A stretch of 64,000 bases of DNA from Candidatus Roseilinea sp. (GCA_026003755.1 BPHV01000001.1:842393-906392); one strand, 5' to 3'. Counted from the stretch's first letter, positions 26,740 through 35,802 are shown. Translations and numbers: made by a program. Notes: generated by a model not told the origin, from the sequence alone.

Positions 26740-27741
26740 ATGAACGTTTCGCTCAAACGCACCCTGCTGGAGTGGATTGGCACCCACGAGGGCGGCAGGT
26801 TGACCGCTTCCCAGCGGCGTTTCGCCTACCTGGGGCTGGCGCCGATTCTGGTTTGGGTATTTGTCTTCGTCCTCTTTCCCATCTTCTGGGTGACCCTGAT
26901 GGGCCTGTTCTCCTACACCCCCATCCGCGAGGGCGGCTGGTTTCTGGGATTAGGTGGCAATAACCCCTTTGTCGGGCTGGGGAACTATGTTGAACTCTTC
27001 ACCGGCAGCACCAAGGCGGCGCGCATCTTTCGGCAGGCCATTGGCAACACTTTCCTGTTCTCCCTGCTGGCCGTTCCCCTCTCGGTCGGCACGGCGCTGC
27101 CGATGGCTGTCGTCCTGGAAAGCGTCCGTCAGCGGGTTAAGTCTCTGTTCCGATTTATCTATTTTTTACCCGTGGTTACGGGCAGCGTGGCCGTCACCAT
27201 CATCTGGCAGTACGTCTATGCCCCCAACTGGGGCCTGCTCAGCCAGTTGATGAAGATGATCGGCCTCACCCCGCCGCGCTCCTGGCTTTCGGATCCCACC
27301 CAGGTCTATTTTGGCGTCCCGCTGGCGATGCTCGCCGTGACCATCGTCTATGTGTGGGTGACTTTTGGCTACAACACCCTGCTCTTTATCGCCGCCTTAC
27401 AGGGTGTGCCAGCCGTCTTTCGTGAGGCGGCGCGCATAGATGGCACCAACTCCTGGCAGGAATTCTGGTACATCGTCATCCCGCTCATGAAACGCACCAT
27501 TTTGCTGGCCTCGGTGCTGACCGTCATTTCCACCCTGCAGCAGTTTGTCCTCTTCCAGTTGCTCACCCGCGGCGGCCCCGCCTATCAGACCCATACCATC
27601 CTGCTCAGCGTCTATCAAAACGCTTTCGTCTACTCTGAAAACATGGGCATGGCCGCGGCGATGTCTATCTTTCTGTTCATCATTCTTTTCGTTCTCACCA
27701 TCATCCAATTCCGCCTGCTGCGCACCGAGTGGGAATATTGA
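26740..27741 (+). CDS. Sugar ABC transporter permease, MalF/UgpA type
   Basis: Membrane subunit of the importer, with about six spans and the EAA loop VPAVFREAARIDGTNSWQEF followed by FWYIVIPLMKRT, where the ATPase docks. The ATG is chosen for the ribosome site GGAG seven bases upstream; an in-frame GTG at 26662 would start before the stem-loop and is unlikely. It is followed ten bases on by the second permease. Confidence 0.92.
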   Translation: MNVSLKRTLLEWIGTHEGGRLTASQRRFAYLGLAPILVWVFVFVLFPIFWVTLMGLFSYTPIREGGWFLGLGGNNPFVGLGNYVELFTGSTKAARIFRQAIGNTFLFSLLAVPLSVGTALPMAVVLESVRQRVKSLFRFIYFLPVVTGSVAVTIIWQYVYAPNWGLLSQLMKMIGLTPPRSWLSDPTQVYFGVPLAMLAVTIVYVWVTFGYNTLLFIAALQGVPAVFREAARIDGTNSWQEFWYIVIPLMKRTILLASVLTVISTLQQFVLFQLLTRGGPAYQTHTILLSVYQNAFVYSENMGMAAAMSIFLFIILFVLTIIQFRLLRTEWEY

Positions 27742-27751
27742 GGAGGCCGCC

Positions 27752-28594
27752 ATGCTCAAAAAATTTCATCCGTTCTACCTGCTCTCGCGTAGCGCAATCT
27801 ATATCATCTTAACTGCCGGCCTGGTGTTCACCCTCTTGCCGTTTGTCTACGTCTTCCTGGCCTCCTTCAAGACCAATGCCGAACTGATGCGCGTCCCGCC
27901 AACTTTTATCCCCGAAAAGCCCATCATCGAGAACTACACCACCGTCCTCTCTGATGCGCAAATCTCGCTGACGCGCATTTTCTACAACAGCGGCATGGTC
28001 GCCATCGTCCGCACAGTGCTTACTCTCCTTATCAGTTCCTTCGCCGGCTATATCTTCGCTCGCTACCGCTTCACCGGCAAGAACCTGTTTTTCGGCATGA
28101 TTCTGGCGCAATTGATGATCCCGTTCCAGGTGGTCATGATTCCCATCTACCTGCTGACCGTCAAAATGGGCTTGATTGACACGCTCTGGGCGCTGGTTAT
28201 CCCCATGCTGATTGACGCCTACGGCATCTTCGTCGCCAAGCAATTCGTGGAGGGATTGCCCGGCGAAGTGATGGAGGCTGCCCGCATAGACGGCGCCTCG
28301 GAGTTCGGCATTTACTGGCGCATCGTCCTGCCGCAACTGGGACCAGCGCTGGCCTCGCTGGGCATCTTCACCTTCATGGCCTCCTGGAACGATTATCTCT
28401 GGCCGCTCATCGTCATCACCTCGCCCGAAAAGCGCACTATCCCGCTGCTGCTGGTCTGGTATTCCACCCAGCACGGCGCCAATCAGGGATTGGTGTTGGC
28501 CGCCTCCATCCTGACGCTCATCCCCATCTTCGTTGTTTACTTCCTCGCCCAACGCTGGATTGTGGAACAGTCCACCCAGAGCGCATTCAAATGA
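27752..28594 (+). CDS. Sugar ABC transporter permease, MalG/UgpE type
   Basis: The second permease, 280 aa, with the MalG signature: FVYVFLASFKTNAELMRVPP, GYIFARYRFTGKN and the EAA loop GEVMEAARIDGASEFGIYWR with IVLPQLGPALASL. The ATG has GAGGAGG eight bases upstream; the longer open frame that overlaps the upstream gene is not real. No ATPase gene of the MalK/MsmX type is in the operon, so a shared ATPase from elsewhere must power it. Confidence 0.93.
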   Translation: MLKKFHPFYLLSRSAIYIILTAGLVFTLLPFVYVFLASFKTNAELMRVPPTFIPEKPIIENYTTVLSDAQISLTRIFYNSGMVAIVRTVLTLLISSFAGYIFARYRFTGKNLFFGMILAQLMIPFQVVMIPIYLLTVKMGLIDTLWALVIPMLIDAYGIFVAKQFVEGLPGEVMEAARIDGASEFGIYWRIVLPQLGPALASLGIFTFMASWNDYLWPLIVITSPEKRTIPLLLVWYSTQHGANQGLVLAASILTLIPIFVVYFLAQRWIVEQSTQSAFK

Positions 28595-28598
28595 GGGT

Positions 28599-28621
28599 TG
28601 CGAACCGGCTGGTTCGTTTTC
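28599..28621 (+). terminator. Weak terminator-like hairpin after the transporter genes
   Basis: CGAACC-GGCT-GGTTCG followed by TTTTCT. A near-copy, GAACC-TGCC-GGTTCG, lies at 29300-29314 after the next gene but lacks the T-run. They may lower, not stop, read-through into the lipoprotein genes. Confidence 0.5.
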
Positions 28622-28662
28622 TAAATCGCTACCACTCACTTTCCCGAATTTAAGGAGGAACG

Positions 28663-29295
28663 ATGAAAGTCTATAGACTGTTGCCCACCCTGTTCATTCT
28701 GGCCTCGGCCCTGAGCGCTTGCAGCGGCGCAGCTTCCCCTGCTCCCACTGCCACGCTCGCGTCGCCTACAGCAACGCCCATGCCACCGACCGCCACACCC
28801 GTGCCGCCAAGCGCTACGCCCGTGCCGCCAACTGCTACACCCGTCCCCCCCACCGCAACGGCTGTGCCCGAACCCACCCAGCCGGGCCCAGGCGTCGGCG
28901 AAATTGCCGATTTCAAGGTAACCCAGGATGGCGATTTCCTGCTCATCTCCTTTGCCTTCGGCGGCACGCCCGACGACTACAACGCCTACCACATCTTCAT
29001 TGATGCCGACCAATCCGCTCAAACCGGTTTCCAGGTCGGTGAGAGTGGCGCCGAGTTCCTCTTCGAGAACGCCGGCATCTTCTCCTATAGCGGCGATGGC
29101 AAGTCCTGGAGCTGGAACGAAGCCCAGGCCCCCGAACTGGAGTTTGAGCCGGGCAGCAACACCGTCTCCTGGAAGATACTCCGCGCCACGCTCGGGCTGG
29201 AGAAAGCCAAAGCCGCCGATTTCACCGCCCAACTGGTGAACAAAAACTGGGATGCCGTTGGCACTACTCCCAAGCTTACAGTGGAGTTCAAGTAA
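28663..29295 (+). CDS. Lipoprotein of unknown function with Pro/Thr linker
   Basis: The 210-aa protein has a signal with lipobox SALSACSG (Cys20) and a low-complexity linker of TATPxPP repeats (about residues 25-65). A compact C-terminal domain follows (EIADFKVTQDGDFLLISFAF, HIFIDADQSAQTGF, GAEFLFENAGIFSYSG, SWSWNEAQAP, FTAQLVN) that looks like a beta-sandwich similar to DOMON/CBM9-like modules. Its place in the sugar operon and surface location suggest it binds carbohydrate near the importer. Ribosome site AAGGAGG. No enzyme motif is seen. Confidence 0.7.
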   Translation: MKVYRLLPTLFILASALSACSGAASPAPTATLASPTATPMPPTATPVPPSATPVPPTATPVPPTATAVPEPTQPGPGVGEIADFKVTQDGDFLLISFAFGGTPDDYNAYHIFIDADQSAQTGFQVGESGAEFLFENAGIFSYSGDGKSWSWNEAQAPELEFEPGSNTVSWKILRATLGLEKAKAADFTAQLVNKNWDAVGTTPKLTVEFK

Positions 29296-29341
29296 CCCTG
29301 AACCTGCCGGTTCGCGCCCATCTCTCACAGGAGGTCTCCTC

Positions 29342-30769
29342 ATGAGAAACATCCCCTGGCTGCTTCTGTTGACCACTCTGCTGCTTCTGGCAGCCTGTCA
29401 GCCTGCCGCGCCGACCCCAACGGAGGCCGCGCCCGGCGCGCAGGTCCCGGCCGTGACCGCCGCCGCGCCCGTTGAGGGGGCCGCCGCGCCCACCTCCAGC
29501 GCGCCGCTCCAGACCCACACCTATCCGCCCCTCGCCGGTGACGTGGTCAATCCCGAACGCGGCTTCCGCTATTCCTTCGATACCTTTGAGCCAGCCCAAG
29601 AGAACTACAGCACCTACCGCCTGCTGGGCACCTCGCTGGTCTACGTGGGCGTGCGCCTGGATAACTACCGCGAGCAAGATTTGCCGCAAGCGCTGCTCGA
29701 TAGCCTCGACCAGGCCTTTGCTGCGGTGCGCCAGGGCGGAATCAAGGTCGTGCTGCGCTTCCAGTACAACGAGGGCCCCTGGCCGAACTCCGAGCCGGAT
29801 GCCTCGCTGGAGCAAGTGCTGCGGCACATCGCTCAACTGAAGCCCATCCTGCAGAAGAACACCGATGTCATCGCCTGGACGCACGCCGGCTTCATCGGCG
29901 CTTGGGGCGAATGGCACAGTTCCACCCACGGCCTCAACAACGACCCGGCTGCTAAGCGCGCCATCCTGGAAGCCCTGGCCGATGCCCTGCCGCAGCGCCC
30001 CATCCTGCTGCGCTACCCACCCGACCTGATGAATCTCTTCCCCGAACCGCTCACCGCTGAGCAGGCCTTCAGCGATACCCTCCAGGCGCGGCTGGGCTTC
30101 CATAACGACTGCTTCCTCTCTTCCGATACCGACGTCGGCACGTATAGCGGCGGCAGCAACAGCCGCGAAAACGCCACCCGCTACCTCTCCCAAATCACCC
30201 AGTTCGTCCCGACCAGCGGCGAGACTTGCGCCGTGTACCCGCCCCTCCAGGCCTGCGATGTGGCCATCCGCGAGATGGAAAAACTCCACTGGACTGACCT
30301 GAACCTCAGCTACCACCAGCAGGTCATCAAAAACTGGAAGAAGGCCGGCTGCTTTGAGGAGATCCAGCGGCGGCTGGGCTACCGTCTGGTGTTGCAGGAG
30401 GCGACCTTCCCCTCCGCGGCCCGCCCTGGCGAAGTCCTGCCCCTGACCTGGAAACTGGTCAACGAAGGCTTTGCCTCCCCGCTCAACCCGCGGCTGCTCT
30501 TCGTCGTCCTCGATGGCCCGACGACCGTCTCCCTGCCCGTCAGCGAGGTGGACCCGCGCACCTGGCTGCCCGGCGAACATTCGGTCAACGTGTCGGTCCC
30601 TCTGCCGGCCGACCTGCCTACCGGTGAGTATCGCCTGGCGCTCTGGCTGCCCGACCCCGCCGAAAGTCTGCGCAACGACCCGCGTTACAGCATCCGCTTC
30701 GCCAATGCTGAGATTTGGGACGAAGCCAAAGGCCTGAACGTCTTGGGGGCGCTGAAAGTCAACCCGTGA
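29342..30769 (+). CDS. Lipoprotein with DUF4874/DUF4832-type domains
   Basis: The 475-aa surface lipoprotein has lipobox LLLAACQP (Cys19) and an Ala/Pro-rich spacer. The first domain has VVNPERGFRYSFDTFEPAQE, VYVGVRLDNYREQDLPQALL, VVLRFQYNEG and IAWTHAGFIGAWGEWHSSTH, which reads like a glycosidase-type TIM barrel (DUF4874). A DUF4832 region follows, with DCFLSSDTDVGTY and the C-terminal beta domain FPSAARPGEVLPLTWKLVNE. The barrel resembles glycoside hydrolases but activity for this family is not established to my knowledge. It probably degrades or binds glycans outside the cell. The start is set by ribosome site AGGAGG. Confidence 0.8.
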   Translation: MRNIPWLLLLTTLLLLAACQPAAPTPTEAAPGAQVPAVTAAAPVEGAAAPTSSAPLQTHTYPPLAGDVVNPERGFRYSFDTFEPAQENYSTYRLLGTSLVYVGVRLDNYREQDLPQALLDSLDQAFAAVRQGGIKVVLRFQYNEGPWPNSEPDASLEQVLRHIAQLKPILQKNTDVIAWTHAGFIGAWGEWHSSTHGLNNDPAAKRAILEALADALPQRPILLRYPPDLMNLFPEPLTAEQAFSDTLQARLGFHNDCFLSSDTDVGTYSGGSNSRENATRYLSQITQFVPTSGETCAVYPPLQACDVAIREMEKLHWTDLNLSYHQQVIKNWKKAGCFEEIQRRLGYRLVLQEATFPSAARPGEVLPLTWKLVNEGFASPLNPRLLFVVLDGPTTVSLPVSEVDPRTWLPGEHSVNVSVPLPADLPTGEYRLALWLPDPAESLRNDPRYSIRFANAEIWDEAKGLNVLGALKVNP

Positions 30770-30779
30770 AGGGAAATGC

Positions 30780-30814
30780 AGAATGAAGAATGAAGAATGA
30801 AGAATGAAGAATGA
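30780..30814 (+). repeat. Heptanucleotide tandem repeat (agaatga x5)
   Basis: Five perfect copies of agaatga in the 59-base gap between two lipoprotein genes, ending just before the ribosome site AAAGGAG of the next gene. A change in copy number would alter spacing upstream of the ribosome site but not the site itself. Confidence 0.9.
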
Positions 30815-30828
30815 GAAAGGAGATGCTT

Positions 30829-31719
30829 ATGTCTAACACCTGGCTAGTTTTGCTTCCTTTGGCGCTGATTTTGAGTGCCTGCGGGCCGCAGCAGGCGGCT
30901 TCACCCATTGCTACGATGACGCCCTTGCCGCCCACTGCGCCGCCCACTGCCACGCCACTCCCCACCGAAACACCCACGCCGGCCCCCACCGAAACGCCCA
31001 CACCGGCCCCGACGGCCACCTTTACCCCTATGCCGCCCGCCGAAGCCCGCCGCCCGGCGGAAAACGGCTTGGATATGACGGCCAAACGCCTGTCCCAACC
31101 GCCCACCCTAGACGGCGACCTGAACGACTGGCCGGATTTCCCTTGCCGCAACATTGACCAGGACAAACAAATCGGCTACGGCGACCTCAGCGCCTGGGGC
31201 GGGCCGAGCGACTTGAGCGGCTCCTTCTGCTGGGGCTGGGACGACGAAGCCCTCTACCTGGCGGTAGATGTCAAGGATGAGCGCGTCCAGGCGCACGCCA
31301 AAGGCAACTTCTGGGAAAACGACTACGTGGAACTCTGGCTGGATGTCAACCTGGCCAAAGACTTCTACGAGACCCAGAACAACAGCGATGACTTCCAGTT
31401 TGGCTTCATGCCCGGCAACTTCGGCGATATCCCTTCTCGCGCCACGGTTTTCGTGCCGGGCGTTTCCACCAGCAAAATGCGCCAGTTGCTCGTGCAGTTC
31501 CAGCGCACGGCGGAGGGCTATCGCGGCGAGATCAAAATCCCCTGGGCCACCTTTGGCGATCATCTTGACCGCAGCAGCAACCGCCTGGGCGCCTCGCTCT
31601 GCTTCTCGGATAACGACGCCGACCAGCCCGCCCAGGAGATGATGATCTGCACCGCTCCGGCGGCTATCTCCCAATGGGGTAACCCCACGCTGTGGAATAA
31701 CCTGGAGCTGGGCGAATAG
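30829..31719 (+). CDS. Lipoprotein with CBM9-like carbohydrate-binding domain
   Basis: Signal and lipobox ALILSACGP, then a Pro/Thr-rich linker (PTETPTPAPTETPTPAP) of about 45 residues, then a domain opening TAKRLSQPPTLDGDLNDWPD. SGSFCWGWDDEALYLAVDVK, NDYVELWLDVN and GEIKIPWATFG follow, ending SQWGNPTLWNNLELGE, the typical order of CBM9_1-like modules, which bind sugar ends. It is the third surface lipoprotein in the operon. The ATG after AAAGGAG-ATGCTT is chosen for spacing; two ATGs just upstream are too close to the ribosome site. Confidence 0.78.
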   Translation: MSNTWLVLLPLALILSACGPQQAASPIATMTPLPPTAPPTATPLPTETPTPAPTETPTPAPTATFTPMPPAEARRPAENGLDMTAKRLSQPPTLDGDLNDWPDFPCRNIDQDKQIGYGDLSAWGGPSDLSGSFCWGWDDEALYLAVDVKDERVQAHAKGNFWENDYVELWLDVNLAKDFYETQNNSDDFQFGFMPGNFGDIPSRATVFVPGVSTSKMRQLLVQFQRTAEGYRGEIKIPWATFGDHLDRSSNRLGASLCFSDNDADQPAQEMMICTAPAAISQWGNPTLWNNLELGE

Positions 31720-31740
31720 CCCACATCGCCCATTGGACCA

Positions 31741-31763
31741 GGCGGGGGATTCTATCCCCCGCC
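31741..31763 (+). other. Stem-loop in the gap before the aldolase gene
   Basis: GGCGGGGGA pairs with TCCCCCGCC. There is no T-run, so it may be a processing or attenuation hairpin between the lipoprotein and aldolase parts of the operon. Confidence 0.45.
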
Positions 31764-31828
31764 TCTAAACCCGAGAGCTTCTGCTATCTCTGGGACTCTA
31801 CTCTACCCTGTTGTTGGAGTGAGCCGGA

Positions 31829-32824
31829 ATGCTTTCACTCTCCATCGCCAAATACCGCTCCTTTCAGCAATGCGCCTCGCCGCGCGGCACGTTTGCCTTC
31901 CTCGCCCTGGACCATCGCCAGAACCTGCGCCGGGCCAACCCGCGCTTTCAGGACGACGCCGAACTCAGCCGCTTCAAACTGGACGTGACCCGCGAACTGG
32001 CCCCCTATGCCACCGCCGTTTTGCTGGACCCGGAGTTCTCGGCGGCGCAGGCCGTTGCCACAGGGGCACTGCCCGGCGATCGGGGGCTGGCCGTGGCGCT
32101 GGAGGCCACCGGCTATACCGGTGACCCGGCCGCCCGCAAAGCGCGCCTCATCCCCGGCTGGAGCGTGGAAAAGGCCAAACGCATGGGCGCGCAGATGGCG
32201 AAACTGCTCGTCTACTACCACCCCGATTCGCCCGCTGCCTCCGAAATTGAAGCGTTCACCGTCCAGATCGCTGCCCAGTGCCAGCAACATGACCTGGCCC
32301 TGATGCTAGAACCGCTCTCCTACCCGCTCCACGGCGAGAAACTCCCCGCCGAGGAGAAGCGCCGCGTGGTGGTGGAGACCGCCCGCCGCCTGACGGCCAT
32401 CCCCGGCGTGGACCTGCTCAAGGCCGAGTTCCCCCTCCCCGCCGAAGCGCCCGAATCGGAGTGGACCGCCGCGTGCGCCGAACTCAACGCCGCCAGCCGC
32501 GTCCCGTGGATCGTCCTCTCCGCCGCCGTCTCCTTTGACCTGTACCTGAAACAGGCCATCGCCGCCTGTCAGGCCGGGGCGAGCGGCGTCGCCGTTGGCC
32601 GCGCCGTCTGGCAGGAGGCGGTGCATCTGGAGGGGGAGGCTCGCCTGAACTGCCTGCGCACGACCGCCCGTGAGCGCCTGATTCGCCTGTCGGCCCTCAC
32701 CCAGGCCCTCGCCCGCCCCTGGAGCGAATTCTACGTCACCGAGGCCCCGCTGGACTGGTACAAAACCTACGGCATTCTCGCCGGGGGAAGGGAATTATGG
32801 ATCGCGAGTACGACATCCTGGTAG
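31829..32824 (+). CDS. Class I aldolase, LacD (tagatose-1,6-bisphosphate aldolase) type
   Basis: The 331-aa protein resembles LacD/YihT-type class I aldolases: [91 protein letters not shown] (with the lysine expected to form the Schiff base), [17 protein letters not shown] and [15 protein letters not shown]. LacD splits tagatose-1,6-bisphosphate into dihydroxyacetone phosphate and glyceraldehyde-3-phosphate; YihT does the equivalent on sulfofructose-1-phosphate. The gene overlaps the following kinase gene by 28 bases, so the two steps are probably linked. Confidence 0.82.
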   Translation: MLSLSIAKYRSFQQCASPRGTFAFLALDHRQNLRRANPRFQDDAELSRFKLDVTRELAPYATAVLLDPEFSAAQAVATGALPGDRGLAVALEATGYTGDPAARKARLIPGWSVEKAKRMGAQMAKLLVYYHPDSPAASEIEAFTVQIAAQCQQHDLALMLEPLSYPLHGEKLPAEEKRRVVVETARRLTAIPGVDLLKAEFPLPAEAPESEWTAACAELNAASRVPWIVLSAAVSFDLYLKQAIAACQAGASGVAVGRAVWQEAVHLEGEARLNCLRTTARERLIRLSALTQALARPWSEFYVTEAPLDWYKTYGILAGGRELWIASTTSW

Positions 32825-33714
32825 CGGGTGAGATCAACCCGGACCTGATCCTTTCCGGAGACGTGGAGCCCGCCTTCGGGCAGGCGGAAAAAATAGTGGA
32901 TTCCGCTGTGCTGACTGTGGGTTCCTCCTCGGTTATCTTCGCCTGTGGCGCAGCGCGGCTGGGGCTGAACGTCGCGTTCATCGGCAAGTGTGGCGACAAC
33001 CTCTTCGGGCGCTATATGCTGGAGGAAATGCAGCGACGCGCCGTAGACATTTCCCCCGTCATTGTGGATCCCTTGCTCTCTACCGGCCTGACGGTCATCC
33101 TGAACAAAGGCGATGATCGGGCGATGTTGACCTTCCCTGGCGCCATTGGCGCGCTGCGCGCCGAGGAAATCCCCGACGACCTGCTGGGGCGGGCGCGCCA
33201 CCTACATGTCGCCTCCTACTTCCTGCAGGACGCCCTGCGCCCCGGCCTGCCGGACCTATTCCGCCGTGCCCGTGCCCTCAGCTTGACCACCTCCCTGGAT
33301 ACCAACTGGGACCCGGCCGGACGCTGGGAAGGCGTCCTCCACCTGCTGCCGCTGGTGGACGTCTTCCTGCCCAACGCCGCCGAAGCCTGCGCCCTGACCG
33401 GCGAAACCGATGTGACCCGCGCCGCCCGCTGGCTGGCCACCCGGGCCGGAACGGTGGCTGTCAAACTCGGAGCGGAGGGCGCCCTGGGCGTGCGCGGCGA
33501 GCAGACCGTCCGCGTCCCCTCCATCCAGGTTGAGGTGACGGATACCGTGGGCGCGGGGGATAATTTTGACGCCGGCTTCCTTTACGGCTTCCTCAACGGC
33601 TGGCCGCTGGAGCGGGCTCTCCGGCTGGGGGCCATCTGCGGCGCGCTTTCCACCCGGGCCGCGGGCGGCGTAGCAGCCCAGCCCACCTTGGAAGAAGCCC
33701 TCAGGTTTCTTTGA
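32797..33714 (+). CDS. PfkB/ribokinase-family sugar kinase
   Basis: The 305-aa kinase has the N-terminal sugar-binding part ([48 protein letters not shown]) and the C-terminal PfkB signature [16 protein letters not shown], with the catalytic Asp of GAGDxxD. Next to a LacD-type aldolase, phosphorylation of tagatose-6-phosphate at C1 is the leading guess. The only other plausible role is phosphorylating the imported sugar itself. No second sugar kinase is in the operon, so one of these two steps must be done by an unlinked gene. Confidence 0.85.
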   Translation: MDREYDILVAGEINPDLILSGDVEPAFGQAEKIVDSAVLTVGSSSVIFACGAARLGLNVAFIGKCGDNLFGRYMLEEMQRRAVDISPVIVDPLLSTGLTVILNKGDDRAMLTFPGAIGALRAEEIPDDLLGRARHLHVASYFLQDALRPGLPDLFRRARALSLTTSLDTNWDPAGRWEGVLHLLPLVDVFLPNAAEACALTGETDVTRAARWLATRAGTVAVKLGAEGALGVRGEQTVRVPSIQVEVTDTVGAGDNFDAGFLYGFLNGWPLERALRLGAICGALSTRAAGGVAAQPTLEEALRFL

Positions 33715-33760
33715 GCTTGTGAACTCCTGCCTCCGCGTGGCGATTTTGGAGAGAGCGCGT

Positions 33761-35041
33761 ATGCAAATGAACTTTCTGGATTTCCTTGTAGCAGCTCAAA
33801 AGTTCGGTGTGCGGCTGGGAATCGCCTCCATCTGCTCGGCCCATCCGCTGGTCCTGGAGGCGGCCCTGCGCCACGGCCTGGCGCATAGGTGGCCTGTCCT
33901 CATTGAGGCCACCTGCAACCAGGTCAACCAGTTCGGTGGCTACACCGGCATGACCCCAGCGGATTTTGCTCGCCAGGTGAAGGAACTGGCCGCGCGGGTG
34001 GGCTTTCCTCAAGATCGCCTGATCCTGGGCGGTGATCATCTGGGCCCTCTCCCCTGGGCTCACGAACCCGCCGAAGCGGCGATGCAAAAGGCGTCCGACC
34101 TGGTGCGCGCTTTCGTCCGGGCGGGCTTCGCCAAAATCCACCTGGATTGCAGCATGCCCTTAGGCGGCGAAACGGCGCTGTCGGTGGAAGCGATCGCCCA
34201 ACGGGTTGCCCGCCTGGCTCAGGTGGCTGAGGAGGCAGCAGGGGAACGACGCGGTGTGCTCCGATATGTCATTGGCAGCGAGGTGCCCCCGGCTGGCGGT
34301 GCAAGGGCAGGGGAAGGGCCGCCGTCTGTCACCCGCCCGGAGGACGCGGCCGAGGCCGTAGAGGCCACCCATCGGGCCTTTCGGGCGCTGGGCTTGGAGG
34401 AGGCCTGGGAACGGGTGATCGCTCTGGTCGTCCAGCCGGGCGTGGAATTTGGCGATGAAGCCATCCACGAATATGACCGTACAGCGGCTGCTTCTCTGGT
34501 ACGCTATATTGAAGGGGTGCCTGGCCTGGTCTATGAGGCTCACTCCACCGACTACCAGCCTCTCAGCGCGCTCAGGGCGATGGTGGAAGATCACTTTGCC
34601 ATTTTGAAAGTGGGCCCGGCGCTGACCTTCGCGCTGCGGGAAGCCGTCTTCGCGCTGGCGGACATAGAGGCTGCCCTGGGCCTGGCCCCCCCTTCGGAAA
34701 TCCGCCAGACTTTTGAAGGCGCAATGCTGTCCAACCCGGTTCACTGGCAGAAATACTATCGGGGAGACCCCCGATCTCAGAAACTGGCCCGGCAGTATAG
34801 CCTCAGCGATCGGATCCGGTATTACTGGACTGCTCCGGAGGTCCAGGCGGCCTTTTCGCGGCTGATGCACAACCTGGACGACCGCCCCATACCGCTGGGG
34901 TTGTTGAGCCAGTACATGCCGGAAGAATCCCGCAAAGTGCGCGCGGGGGAACTAAAAAATCACCCCTATGACCTATTGCTGGGGAAGATGATTGGGGTCC
35001 TGGAAAACTACAGGCTGGCCACCCAGGGGGAGCTAGGGTAG
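33761..35041 (+). CDS. GatZ/KbaZ-type protein (tagatose-bisphosphate aldolase accessory subunit or hexulose-6-P 4-epimerase)
   Basis: The protein (about 426 aa) matches GatZ/KbaZ: GIASICSAHPLVLEAALRHG, IEATCNQVNQFGGYTGMTPA, ILGGDHLGPLPW, FAKIHLDCSMPLGGE, YVIGSEVPPAGG, VVQPGVEFGDEAIHEYD, GLVYEAHSTDYQP, HFAILKVGPALTFALREAVF and DRIRYYW. In E. coli GatZ supports the class II aldolase GatY, but no GatY is present here and a class I aldolase already is. GatZ-like proteins from thermophiles, including Anaerolineae, have been reported as fructose/tagatose-6-phosphate 4-epimerases (from memory, no source checked). That would give a second exit into glycolysis. The ATG is chosen over an upstream frame start. 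Confidence 0.85.
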   Translation: MQMNFLDFLVAAQKFGVRLGIASICSAHPLVLEAALRHGLAHRWPVLIEATCNQVNQFGGYTGMTPADFARQVKELAARVGFPQDRLILGGDHLGPLPWAHEPAEAAMQKASDLVRAFVRAGFAKIHLDCSMPLGGETALSVEAIAQRVARLAQVAEEAAGERRGVLRYVIGSEVPPAGGARAGEGPPSVTRPEDAAEAVEATHRAFRALGLEEAWERVIALVVQPGVEFGDEAIHEYDRTAAASLVRYIEGVPGLVYEAHSTDYQPLSALRAMVEDHFAILKVGPALTFALREAVFALADIEAALGLAPPSEIRQTFEGAMLSNPVHWQKYYRGDPRSQKLARQYSLSDRIRYYWTAPEVQAAFSRLMHNLDDRPIPLGLLSQYMPEESRKVRAGELKNHPYDLLLGKMIGVLENYRLATQGELG

Positions 35042-35053
35042 AGACGCTATTAA

Positions 35054-35067
35054 GGGATAGGGGATAG
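35054..35067 (+). repeat. Short heptamer repeat (gggatag x2)
   Basis: Two copies of gggatag plus a partial third directly after the end of the sugar operon. Too short to be sure, but of the same period as the longer arrays elsewhere. Confidence 0.4.
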
Positions 35068-35161
35068 GGTTGCTGGCAGCGCCGGAGACGGCGTGGGGGC
35101 GGAAGGAGGGCTGCAGGACTTCGGGTTGTCTGAGTCGCCGGCCTATTTGATAATTCATTTC

Positions 35162-35630
35162 GCTCAGTTGAAAACCTTGCATCGCGCGAAGCGATGCATG
35201 GCAACACACAAGGTGGACGGCTGCGCGAGCGTCGGCATGCAAAAGACGCGCGCATAATCTGCGCGCCAGGTGCGGTCGGCGACGCGCGGGCTGCCGAGCT
35301 TCTGCTTTCGCGACTTTTGAAGAGTTGCCGTTGAACTCCGCGACGCCTTGGAGCTGAATACTGCATCGGATTATAGCTCAAGCGGATGCATCGCCGCTTT
35401 GAGCCGGTCGTTTGGACGAGATGGAAGGAGGCGTCGCCGGGTGACCGCGGTCGGGGCCAGGAAGACGCGCTCAGGCTAAACGCAGCCCGCTTGGGCCAGA
35501 CGGATGATGGCGCGACTTTACAGCAAGCCGTTCAAACGACGGCTGAACGGACGAAAGGGCTTTGAGGTCGCCGCCGTCGGCCGCGCACGACATCCGCCCG
35601 CCGATTCGGCGTGGCGGCAATCCAACGCCA
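35162..35630 (+). mobile_element. Decayed second copy of the IS at 11192-12132
   Basis: It starts with the same terminal repeat (GCTCAGTTGAaaACCTtGCAT) followed by GCGAAGCGATG. Scattered matches to the transposase gene come in the right order: gtgagcgtcggcatg-like, gacttttgaagagttg, ctccgcgacgccttggagctg and ccgattcggcg. Many indels and no open frame remain, so it is old. Homology ends near 35630, close to where copy A is itself frameshifted. It has the same orientation as copy A, so the two bracket a roughly 23-kb block as direct repeats. Confidence 0.85.
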
Positions 35631-35648
35631 AAGGTTTAACTTTTATGC

Positions 35649-35713
35649 GGGGATGACCATAGCAAGGTCAGATGCTCAACAGCGTGTGGTTCGACCGCGA
35701 TATGGTCATCCCC
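35649..35713. repeat. Perfect 13-bp inverted repeat
   Basis: GGGGATGACCATA (35649-35661) and TATGGTCATCCCC (35701-35713), separated by 39 bases with no gene. It could be the ends of a tiny mobile element or a large hairpin. The 170 bases between the IS remnant and the next gene hold nothing else I can identify. Confidence 0.7.
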
Positions 35714-35802
35714 ATCCATACATGACATCCAACCCGGCGGATATGCTGCCTGCCGGCCGACGCCTCATCCGCCGAGGTTCGCCCTTCCCGCGTCCGCCCA
35801 AT

